In this document: in pieces, positions 31,832 to 38,347 of the stretch
Layout: the number at the start of each line of letters is the position of its first letter
Position numbering within the stretch: the first letter of the stretch is position 1
Assembly: GCA_964607705.1 (NCBI GenBank)
Contig: CAZSLI010000017.1
Location: 1-52,381 of the forward strand
Length of the DNA stretch: 52,381 nucleotides
Reading direction: 5' to 3'
Source of the DNA: CAZSLI01 sp964607705
GTDB lineage: Bacteria; Actinomycetota; Coriobacteriia; Anaerosomatales; PHET01
Notes under the pieces: generated by a model
Seen by the model: only the letters and a program-made list of their open reading frames with translations
Told to the model about the DNA's origin: nothing
Database searches by the model: none
Program-made: the position numbers and the translations under genes

Positions 31832-32461
31832 CTAGCGCCGCTTTCGCACCGGGTAGCGGAGCACTGTCTTCAGCTTCTCCGGCGCGGCACGCCGAGGGTC
31901 GCCGAGGTATATCTCGTGGTGCGCGCCGGAGAACTCGAGACCCCGCTCATGGGCGAACCTGCGAAGCGAGGCGAGCGTCGGAGTCTCCGCGCTGTAGGGA
32001 CCCAGATGCATCATCTGCACGCTCGGACCCTCGGTGAACGTCTGCACTCGGACGTCGCCGAGCCGAGGTGGATCCTTCTTCGCCGCGACCCTGGCCGCAG
32101 TGTCCTCGACGAGCTCGCCCGGTACTTCGCTCGGAAGCAGGATCATCAGGCGCCAGGCGAGCCGCTCGGGCGCCTCCAGAGGGACATCGGCCAACGGGCC
32201 CTCCTCGGCATCCCAGTACAGGCCCTCGAGCGGCATGACGGGATACGCGAGGTCCAGCGCCTTCTTGGCCGCGAACTTGGTGGCCCAGCTCAGCGCGAAC
32301 AGCGCGCCGAGCGCTTCTTGGAATCCCTCCGCGCTCTCCCCGATAGGACCCATTCCATCGACCATCAGGAACCGCAGCGAAGGCACGTCGATCACCGACG
32401 GCATCTTGGAGCCCGGCTTGTAGAGGGCGCTGTGCTGCTTGCGCAAGTCGAGTAGCGGCAT
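31832..32461 (-). CDS. GyrI-like small-molecule binding protein
   Basis: 209 residues from the ATG at 32461. It starts LDLRKQHSALYKPGSKMPSV and contains PSLRFLMVDGMGPIGESAEGFQEA, VMPLEGLYWDA, and ends EIYLGDPRRAAPEKLKTVLRYPV, the pattern of the long GyrI-like proteins related to YdhR/CmlR-type hydrolases of small molecules. It is distinct in length from the other two GyrI-like proteins here. The start has a TAGACT box six bases upstream and no ribosome site. Confidence 0.87.
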   Translation of the reverse strand: MPLLDLRKQHSALYKPGSKMPSVIDVPSLRFLMVDGMGPIGESAEGFQEALGALFALSWATKFAAKKALDLAYPVMPLEGLYWDAEEGPLADVPLEAPERLAWRLMILLPSEVPGELVEDTAARVAAKKDPPRLGDVRVQTFTEGPSVQMMHLGPYSAETPTLASLRRFAHERGLEFSGAHHEIYLGDPRRAAPEKLKTVLRYPVRKRR

Positions 32462-32467
32462 GGCCTC

Positions 32468-32473
32468 AGTCTA
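32468..32473 (-). promoter_or_regulatory. -10 box TAGACT for a leaderless start
   Basis: TAGACT on the minus strand, then GAGGCC, then the ATG at 32461. Confidence 0.55.
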
Positions 32474-32595
32474 CCGCCGCATCGAGAACATCGCTCAGTT
32501 GCCGCGAAGGCCGTTCGCTTTCGAGAAGCGGCGGGTAAGTAGCCGCGAGGCCGGAGAAGGTCCGGTCCGAGGCCGAGCGAGAGGAGGCGAGCCCG

Positions 32596-32844
32596 GTGAG
32601 AAGGGGCTTGAACGCGCTGGACTGGATCGCGCTGGGAATCCTGGTGATCGGCGGACTCAACTGGGCCCTTGTGGGGCTGTTCCAGTTCGACTTGGTGGCG
32701 ACGCTGTTCGGCGGCCAAGACGCATTGGCATCGCGCATCGTGTACATAATCGTCGGACTGTCCGCGGTGTACGTGGCGATAGACGCCTTCTCGTTCGAGA
32801 AGCGGACGGCGTCAGAACACCGGATGGCCGGAGTTGCCAGGTAG
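32596..32844 (+). CDS. DUF378 small membrane protein
   Basis: 82 residues from GTG 32596 with GAGGAGG upstream. Two membrane helices are separated by a short polar loop. The first has the family pattern LDWIALGILVIGGLNWALVGL and the second IVYIIVGLSAVYVAID. DUF378 proteins are common small membrane proteins with no known function. It stands alone before a strong terminator. Confidence 0.92.
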   Translation: MRRGLNALDWIALGILVIGGLNWALVGLFQFDLVATLFGGQDALASRIVYIIVGLSAVYVAIDAFSFEKRTASEHRMAGVAR

Positions 32845-32866
32845 TTGCTCGACACAAGCGAGCAGC

Positions 32867-32898
32867 GCGGCCCCGATGCCTCCGAGCGTCGGGGCCGC
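32867..32898. terminator. Hairpin after the DUF378 gene
   Basis: GCGGCCCCGA (32867-32876) and TCGGGGCCGC (32889-32898) form a perfect 10-base stem with a 12-base loop, between convergent genes ending at 32844 and 32919. It can act on both strands. Confidence 0.75.
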
Positions 32899-32918
32899 CC
32901 TATGCTCGGGGCGGGTAG

Positions 32919-33296
32919 CTAGCCCGCGCTCGGGGCGCGAAGTCCGATGGTGTTTCCCTCGGTATCGAGGATGAAGGCGATCACGCCCACGACAGGGCCC
33001 ATGTCATTGGGAGGCTGCACCACCTTGCCGCCTGCCGCCTCAGCACGCCGCAGCATGCCTTGCATGTCGCCCTTGGGATCGAGGTAGATGCGGACGCCCG
33101 AGGAACTGGGCTGGAAGTTGTCGTTCTTCGCGAGATCGAAGCTGATGCTTCCTTCGCCATCGCCTGCAGGCACCGCGACGAAGTCCTCCAGGCCGGGCAT
33201 GCCTTGCATCTCAACCTGAAGCAGCTCGCCGTAGAACTTCTTGGCGCGCGCCATGTCGAGAACGGGGATGTCGGCCCAGATCAGGGTGTTGGACAT
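32919..33296 (-). CDS. VOC family protein
   Basis: 125 residues from the ATG at 33296 with AAGGGAG upstream. The start TLIWADIPVLDMARAKKFYGELL and the end VIAFILDTEGNTIGLRAPSAG are typical of glyoxalase/bleomycin-resistance-like proteins of the PhnB-like group. Pro/Gly-rich QPPNDMGPVVGV separates the last strands. Metal ligands are not all recognisable, so a binding rather than catalytic role is possible. Confidence 0.88.
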   Translation of the reverse strand: MSNTLIWADIPVLDMARAKKFYGELLQVEMQGMPGLEDFVAVPAGDGEGSISFDLAKNDNFQPSSSGVRIYLDPKGDMQGMLRRAEAAGGKVVQPPNDMGPVVGVIAFILDTEGNTIGLRAPSAG

Positions 33297-33340
33297 TGGG
33301 TACTCCCTTCGTGGTTGACGAGAGGGAGTATCCCCAAAGC

Positions 33341-33376
33341 GGAGCGCTGAGCTTGAACGGAGCGCTGAGCTTGAAC
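33341..33376 (+). repeat. Perfect 18-base tandem duplication
   Basis: GGAGCGCTGAGCTTGAAC occurs at 33341-33358 and again directly at 33359-33376. Each copy contains the palindrome AGCGCT. It lies between two minus-strand genes, 45 bases before the VOC start codon. It could be a recent slippage duplication or a pair of binding sites. Confidence 0.95.
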
Positions 33377-33381
33377 GGGCG

Positions 33382-33714
33382 CTAGCCTCTCTGCAACGGC
33401 GAACGCTCGTACGCGTCGCGAACCGCCGACAGCGCAGTCTCGATCTCATCGTCGTTGCGGAGGGGGAAGATGGCCCAGCTGCGCATGTCCATGCCGCTCG
33501 GCGCAAAGGGGTGCACGCCATCGATGGCGTAGATGGGCTCGGGGTCGACGCCCGGCCACACGCGCACGGCCAGCCCGTCGTCGGCGCAGAAGCCGAACAT
33601 CTTTCCGCCGCGAACGAAGCCTCGGTGCCCGAAAGCCAGTTTTGTGCGCACGTCAGGCCACTCGCTGACAGTCGAGTAGACCTCTTCTTGTGCGAATGAC
33701 AACTTCTCGGACAT
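33382..33714 (-). CDS. TfoX/MmcQ-like small protein
   Basis: 110 residues from the ATG at 33714 with TAGGAG upstream. FGHRGFVRGGKMFGFCADDGLAVRVWP matches the pattern of TfoX N-terminal/YjbR-MmcQ-like proteins, in which a beta sheet with GKMFG and a following charged strand is typical. The function of these stand-alone domains is unknown. No partner is evident. Confidence 0.6.
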   Translation of the reverse strand: MSEKLSFAQEEVYSTVSEWPDVRTKLAFGHRGFVRGGKMFGFCADDGLAVRVWPGVDPEPIYAIDGVHPFAPSGMDMRSWAIFPLRNDDEIETALSAVRDAYERSPLQRG

Positions 33715-34048
33715 CGGTGACTCCTACGGGCCGGTAGCGGACGGCCATACGGCCGTGGCGAAGACGATAGATGCAGCAAGCAGGTCGGTGTTCACCGACG
33801 GGAGCAGCCCTCACGGGTTCGCGCTGGAAGACCAGTATCTCATGCCTTGCCCATTCGAGCGCTTCTGCCGGAAGCACACACCATCTTTGATACCCCCAAA
33901 CTCCGCTTCGGCGATTCAGGCGCTGGCGTGCGGACGGGTATCAACTTGGCAGCCCACTCGTGACCGGAGGCCCGCCATCACACACCCCACTCCTGATTTC
34001 GCGCCGCGCCGCGACGAGACATCCGCCGAAGGGGCTGCCTGCGCGGGC
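33715..34048. other. 334-base region without a clear gene
   Basis: An open frame continues upstream from the dioxygenase gene through here, but the translated 98 residues are low in regular structure and lack family similarity, so I read it as non-coding. It holds an inverted repeat TTGATACCC (33887-33895) and GGGTATCAA (33936-33944), perfect over 9 bases with 40 bases between. I see no convincing promoter. Confidence 0.5.
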
Positions 34049-34846
34049 GTGACGCCAGCGTCACTCGATCAGCTCGACGGTCCGGCGATGCCCGCGTTGT
34101 TCCTCGGCCACGGCAACCCGATGAATGCCTTGGCGGACAACGCGTTCACCCACGCGCTCAAGACGCTTGCCGAGGACATGCCGCGGCCATCCGCCGTTCT
34201 TGTGATCTCGGCCCACTGGCTCACCGAGCGTGAGACGCGAGTCCTCTGTGCGCCTCACCCGCGCACCATCCATGACTTCTATGGCTTTCCGCCTCCGCTG
34301 TTCGAGGTGCAGTACCCCGCACCCGGCTCTCTCGAGGTAGCCGAAGCGGTGGCCGAGCTCCTGGGCGCCGCCCGAGACGCCGAGTGGGGACTCGACCACG
34401 CGTCCTGGACGCTGCTTCGTCACATGTATCCCGACGCCGATGTGCCCGTCGTCGAGTTGTCCGTCGACATGGCGGCGCCAGGGCCGGTGCACTTGGAGCT
34501 CGGAAGGAAGCTTGCGCCGCTGCGCGATCGCGGCGTACTCGTCCTCGGCAGCGGCAATGTCGTGCACAACCTGCGGGCGATCGACTGGGACGACCCGTCG
34601 GGCGGCTACGATTGGGCGGTCGAGTTCGACACGTGGGTTCGCGACGCGCTGCTGGCCGGTGACCATGACGCTCTGGCCGACTACCGTTCGATGGGCATCG
34701 CAGCGCACCGCTCGGTCCCCACGCCCGACCACTACCTGCCGCTGCTCTCTGCGGCGGGTGCGTCACGGGACGGCGAGGTCCCCACGTTCCCCTACGAGGG
34801 CATGGAGATGGGATCGCTGTCGATGCGCTGCGTCCGCTACGGGTAG
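34049..34846 (+). CDS. Class III extradiol dioxygenase-like protein (YgiD/DODA family)
   Basis: 265 residues from GTG 34049 or 252 from ATG 34088; neither has a convincing ribosome site. MPALFLGHGNPMNAL, VISAHWLTE, the GLDHASWTLLRHMYPDADVPVVELS stretch and VLGSGNVVHNLR supply the metal His residues of the LigB-type fold found in YgiD, where the metal may be zinc. The family includes DOPA 4,5-dioxygenase; bacterial members are mostly uncharacterised. The gene is isolated on its strand. Confidence 0.85.
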   Translation: MTPASLDQLDGPAMPALFLGHGNPMNALADNAFTHALKTLAEDMPRPSAVLVISAHWLTERETRVLCAPHPRTIHDFYGFPPPLFEVQYPAPGSLEVAEAVAELLGAARDAEWGLDHASWTLLRHMYPDADVPVVELSVDMAAPGPVHLELGRKLAPLRDRGVLVLGSGNVVHNLRAIDWDDPSGGYDWAVEFDTWVRDALLAGDHDALADYRSMGIAAHRSVPTPDHYLPLLSAAGASRDGEVPTFPYEGMEMGSLSMRCVRYG

Positions 34847-35036
34847 AGGGATGGCCAGGGGCCGCCCAGGGCGAATGGGACGACCCCGGCCTTTACGGTC
34901 GCGGTGAATAGGGGCACCGCGCCGCTCGAGTTCCGAGTCCGCCAACGCGGGTCACCCGCCGAGCATTCCCACGTCAGCGTCGCTTGCAACGCCTCTGAGT
35001 GGTGGGATGTTTGTGCTGGTAAATGCGTCCGAGAGG

Positions 35037-35042
35037 TACGAT
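35037..35042 (+). promoter_or_regulatory. -10 box TACGAT for a leaderless start
   Basis: TACGAT is followed by GCTTAC and the ATG at 35049, the same TANNNT-N6-ATG layout as at eight other genes here. A GAGAGG lies 12 bases from the ATG, too far to be a normal ribosome site. Confidence 0.5.
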
Positions 35043-35048
35043 GCTTAC

Positions 35049-35351
35049 ATGTCTCAGCCTGAAGTCACCGTGCGGGTCCTCGGCAGCCTTCGTCCTTCGC
35101 GGACGGAGCGCGGGCTTCCGTACGAGCTGACGATGAAAGTGCCGGCCGGCGGCCTCACCGCGCGGCAGCTTGCCGAGGAACTCGAGCTGCCGATGGACCG
35201 CGTCGAGGGCGCCTTCGTGAACCACACGGTCCACGGGCTTGGCATCCAGGTGCATCCGGGAGACCGGGTCGCGTTCGTCCCCAACGACACGCCGGGCCCA
35301 CACAGGGTGTTTCTCGGCCTCTACTCGGCGGGCAAGGACGACTGCGCCTAG
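35049..35351 (+). CDS. MoaD/ThiS-like ubiquitin-fold protein (Mut7-C ubiquitin type)
   Basis: 100 residues from ATG 35049; the frame is open to an ATG at 35007 but that start is less likely. The beta-grasp fold is visible: VTVRVLGSLRP, then TARQLAEELELPMDRVEGAFVNHTVHGLGIQVHPGDRVAFVP. The C-terminus (GLYSAGKDDCA) lacks the Gly-Gly tail needed for sulfur carrying, so it is not a standard MoaD. It converges with the ThiF-like gene, which ends 12 bases away, so it may still belong to the same molybdo/tungstopterin biology. Confidence 0.7.
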   Translation: MSQPEVTVRVLGSLRPSRTERGLPYELTMKVPAGGLTARQLAEELELPMDRVEGAFVNHTVHGLGIQVHPGDRVAFVPNDTPGPHRVFLGLYSAGKDDCA

Positions 35352-35363
35352 AGCGGTTGCCGG

Positions 35364-36002
35364 CTACGGCTCCGGATGGCCGAGGATGATCCTGATCGCT
35401 GCATGCGCCTCATGCGCCGCGGCCGTCATCACGCGTGACGCCAGCAGCGGTAGGCCCTGCCGCACGTCGCTGTGGAGGTCGCCGACGAGGTAGAAGTCGT
35501 CGCCCACCCGCTCGGTCACGATGTCGTTCGCCGAGCGGAATCCCGCGAGGCCGGAAGCCGAGACCACCGGCATGCCAGGCAGATCGCACATGATGACGTT
35601 CGCGATGAGCGCCTTGGTCTCTGCGTGGTCGACCGCCTCGAGCACGACGTCTGCGTCTTCGACGAGCCCGACAAGATTCGCTTCCGTGATGCATTCGGAG
35701 CGCAGGCGCAGATTCACCTCGGGATCGATGCGCCGCAGGGTCTCCGCGAGTGCTTCGGTCTTCGGCCGGCCGAGCTGGTCGCGGAAGAACAACTGGCGGT
35801 TGAGGTTGCTCTCGTCGACGACATCGAAGTCCACGAGCGTGAGCGTGCCGACACCCGAGCGCACGAGCATGTTGGCCGCGTTGCTGCCCAGGCCCCCGCA
35901 GCCGAGAACGGCGACGTGGCTGTCGCGTAGCCGTGCGCGCAGCGCCGGATCGTCGGTGGTCTCGATGGGGTCGCCGCAGGGGCAGTCGCCGGTGGGGGAC
36001 AT
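35364..36002 (-). CDS. ThiF/MoeB-like E1 adenylyltransferase
   Basis: 212 residues, ATG directly after the MoaD-like stop. The nucleotide site is VAVLGCGGLGSNAANML (34-41 GCGGLGSN), then DFDVVDESNLNRQ (58-70) and Lys81, the standard residues for ATP-dependent adenylation of a ubiquitin-like C-terminus. The C-terminal CxxC zinc pairs of MoeB are absent; there is an N-terminal CPCG. It should activate the MoaD-like protein encoded immediately upstream, next to the aldehyde oxidoreductase gene. Confidence 0.9.
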   Translation of the reverse strand: MSPTGDCPCGDPIETTDDPALRARLRDSHVAVLGCGGLGSNAANMLVRSGVGTLTLVDFDVVDESNLNRQLFFRDQLGRPKTEALAETLRRIDPEVNLRLRSECITEANLVGLVEDADVVLEAVDHAETKALIANVIMCDLPGMPVVSASGLAGFRSANDIVTERVGDDFYLVGDLHSDVRQGLPLLASRVMTAAAHEAHAAIRIILGHPEP

Positions 36003-36242
36003 CTAGCCTCCTGCGACAGGAGGGAAGATCGCGAGTCGGTCGCCGCCGTGCAGTTCCTGGTCATCGGCGGCATGCCGGCCGTTGACGAAGACGACGCGCG
36101 GCTCGTCCGGAAGTCGCAGAATGGCGATGACGTCGCCCACCTTCGTGCCGTCCGGCAGTTCCATGGCGCGCGGATGCCGACCGCCTTGCCCGTCAGGCTG
36201 GTAGCTGGAGAGATACGCGAATAGTGCAACGTCAACAGTCAT
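36003..36242 (-). CDS. MoaD/ThiS-family sulfur carrier
   Basis: 79 residues from the ATG at 36242. The beta-grasp pattern MELPDGTKVGDVIAILRLP, VVFVNGRHAADDQELHGGDRLAIFPPVAGG ends in the Gly-Gly needed for thiocarboxylate formation. It lies between the tungsten-type aldehyde oxidoreductase gene and the E1-like gene on the same strand, so it probably supplies the dithiolene sulfur for the pterin cofactor of that enzyme. Confidence 0.93.
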   Translation of the reverse strand: MTVDVALFAYLSSYQPDGQGGRHPRAMELPDGTKVGDVIAILRLPDEPRVVFVNGRHAADDQELHGGDRLAIFPPVAGG

Positions 36243-36279
36243 GACCTTGGTCCTAGCGACCCTCGTGCCCGAATGAGAC

Positions 36280-36316
36280 GCGCCCGCGCCGCGAGCTGGT
36301 GCCGCGGCGCGGGCGC
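36280..36316 (-). terminator. 14-base perfect hairpin between aldehyde oxidoreductase and moaD
   Basis: GCGCCCGCGCCGCG (36280-36293) pairs with CGCGGCGCGGGCGC (36303-36316), a perfect 14-base stem with a 9-base loop, between the oxidoreductase stop (36332) and the moaD start (36242). The run on the far side lacks a T tract. It may partly terminate or stabilise the transcript, so that the oxidoreductase is made in excess of the sulfur carrier. Confidence 0.75.
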
Positions 36317-36331
36317 ACTTGGATCAACCTC

Positions 36332-38116
36332 TTACTGCAGGCCCATCTCGCGAGCGGTGTCGTCGACGAAGTCGAACACTGCATCGAGCTCGTCATCGGA
36401 GACCGAGAACACCGCGTCGTGCGGAGGCAGCGGCTCGTCGTAGAAGAACTCCGGCAGGCGGTCATCGGCAGCCGTGAAGCCGGCCTGCTTGTTGTACATG
36501 CGCTCCATAGTGAGCACCTCGCGGCCGAGCTGCATGAGGTCCGCAGTGTCCCACTTCTCGCCCGTGTGCGCCTCGACCATCTCGTGGATGGCTACGAGTG
36601 CCTCGGGGATATCGAGTACCGGGAACGCGACGAAGATGCACAGGCCGAGCGAATCGAGCATTGCCGTGGCGATCTGCAGGTTCTTGGACAGCACCGCCTG
36701 ACCCTCGGTCTTCAGTGGGTCGACGGTGCCGCCCACAGCGAGGATGTTCGAGGTGATGGTGTAGCCGGCGGTGTGGTCCGCGCCCATCGGCGTGGTCGCA
36801 TAGGTAACGCCGATGCCCTGGATCGGACGGGGGTCGTATGCGGGGAGGGCTTGGTGCTTCACGACCGGGATGTTCTTCACCCCGTACTTGATGCCGGTCG
36901 CCTCGGCGCCGTCCCATAGGACGCGCAGTTCTCCGCCGTCAGCGCCGGCCTTGAGCGCCTTGAGCGCGCCCTCGGCGTCGCCGAACTCGAGCGCGCCGGA
37001 CGCCATGTACACGCCCATCGTCGCGCCCATCTCGATGGTGTCGAGCCCGAGGTCGCCGCATGCGCGGTCGAGTTCCGCGATCGCGTCGAGGTCCCCGATG
37101 CCGCAGTCAGCTCCGAACGACCAGGCGGTCTCGTACTCCGGACCCTTGGTCTTGTAGTGGCCGTCCTTGTCCACCCAGTAGCGCGAGCACTGGATGACGC
37201 AGCCCGAGTGGCAGCCATGGCTGTCGTTCTTGCCCTCGCCGCCGCTGCGCTCGACGATCATCGCGCGCTGCGTCTCGCCGCCGATCGCGTCCGCGAACTC
37301 GAACGTGCCCGCCGAGAAGTTGCGCGTGGGCAGTCCGCCGGCCTCATTGAGGATGTTGGTGAGCACGTTCGTGCCGTACATCGGAAGGCCGGTACCGGAG
37401 ACCGCGTGCTCCTTCATCGCTGCGGTGAACTTGCGAGAGGCCGCGGTGAACGCGTCCTTGTCGGCATGCTCGAGCGACTTGGCGCCTGCCGAGGAGACGA
37501 CGATGCCCTTGAGCCCCTTGCTGCCCATGACCGCGCCGAGTCCGCCGCGACCGGCGAAGCGGTTCGGGTAGCCCTTCGGGTCGGACACTGCGATGCCCGA
37601 GGCACGCGCTCCGGCCTCGCCGGCCGGCCCTATGGTGATGGTGGCGAACTTGTCGTTCTCAGGACGGGTCTTGGCGATCTCGTCGTAGACCTCGTAGTTG
37701 CCGAGGCCGGCCCACCCGTCCACGCGGACGAGCTTCGCCGTCCGGTCGGCCTCGATCTCGAGCAGGTACCGTGCGTTCGAGTCCTCGGGCACACCTTCGA
37801 CGACGATGGCCGCCACACCGATCCGGCCGAGGGCGTGCGCGGCCTGTCCGCCGGAGTTCGATTCCTTGATGCCCCCGGTCAGCGGGCTCTTCGCGCCAAC
37901 GGACAGGCGTCCGCCGTTGGGGGCGGTCGTGCCGCCGAGCGTCCCCGGAGCGAAGACCAGCTTGGCTGCAGGACCGAGCGGATCGGCCGAAGCGGGGACC
38001 TCGCTGTAGATGATGGCATCCGTGAGCGCCCGGCCGCCGTACTTGTTCCAGCGGTCAGGAACGGGCTCAAGGCTGGCCGACAAGTCGGTCATGTTGACGC
38101 GCAGAAGCTCTCTCAT
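36332..38116 (-). CDS. Aldehyde:ferredoxin oxidoreductase (tungstopterin)
   Basis: 594 residues from the ATG at 38116 with AGGAGG upstream. The start RVNMTDLSASLEPVPDRWNKYGGRAL and NRFAGRGGLGAVMGSKGLK are the pterin-binding N-terminal fold. The [4Fe-4S] ligands are Cys302, Cys306, Cys310 (CHSGCVIQC) with Cys493 in SLGLCIF, and KGPEYET at 324-330 matches the conserved EYE segment. It oxidises aldehydes to acids with ferredoxin as acceptor, or acts in reverse, and needs tungsten or molybdenum. No ferredoxin gene is adjacent. Confidence 0.96.
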   Translation of the reverse strand: MRELLRVNMTDLSASLEPVPDRWNKYGGRALTDAIIYSEVPASADPLGPAAKLVFAPGTLGGTTAPNGGRLSVGAKSPLTGGIKESNSGGQAAHALGRIGVAAIVVEGVPEDSNARYLLEIEADRTAKLVRVDGWAGLGNYEVYDEIAKTRPENDKFATITIGPAGEAGARASGIAVSDPKGYPNRFAGRGGLGAVMGSKGLKGIVVSSAGAKSLEHADKDAFTAASRKFTAAMKEHAVSGTGLPMYGTNVLTNILNEAGGLPTRNFSAGTFEFADAIGGETQRAMIVERSGGEGKNDSHGCHSGCVIQCSRYWVDKDGHYKTKGPEYETAWSFGADCGIGDLDAIAELDRACGDLGLDTIEMGATMGVYMASGALEFGDAEGALKALKAGADGGELRVLWDGAEATGIKYGVKNIPVVKHQALPAYDPRPIQGIGVTYATTPMGADHTAGYTITSNILAVGGTVDPLKTEGQAVLSKNLQIATAMLDSLGLCIFVAFPVLDIPEALVAIHEMVEAHTGEKWDTADLMQLGREVLTMERMYNKQAGFTAADDRLPEFFYDEPLPPHDAVFSVSDDELDAVFDFVDDTAREMGLQ

Positions 38117-38244
38117 GCATGCCTCCTGACGACGGCGGCAAGGGCTCGAAGCGGTGCCGCGATGGGGCTATTCTTCCACTTTCACGGCTCGATTCATGCA
38201 ATTCCTCGGGAAGTACATCCGGGTTGGGGGCACCTGGTGTCTGG

Positions 38245-38341
38245 GGCGGGCGCCACACATGGTTCGCCGGAGCCACCTGTGGCGCCCGCCATGTCTTCGC
38301 GGGAGGGTGGCTTAGTAGTACATTAAGGGTCTCGTTAAGGG
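38245..38341. promoter_or_regulatory. Inverted and direct repeats between divergent genes
   Basis: GGCGGGCGCCACA (38245-38257) and TGTGGCGCCCGCC (38278-38290) are a perfect 13-base inverted repeat with a 20-base loop. TTAAGGG then occurs at 38323-38329 and 38335-38341 (12 bases apart) just before the phosphatase gene. The region is the promoter area of both the oxidoreductase and the phosphatase gene; no clear -10 is seen, so the direct repeat could be a regulator site. Confidence 0.6.
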
Positions 38342-38347
38342 GGTCGC

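Noticed and set aside
33755..34048. The long N-terminal extension of the dioxygenase ORF as coding sequence
   Set aside because: The translated segment is Pro/Arg/Ser-rich without family similarity; the conserved protein starts near MPALFLGHG.
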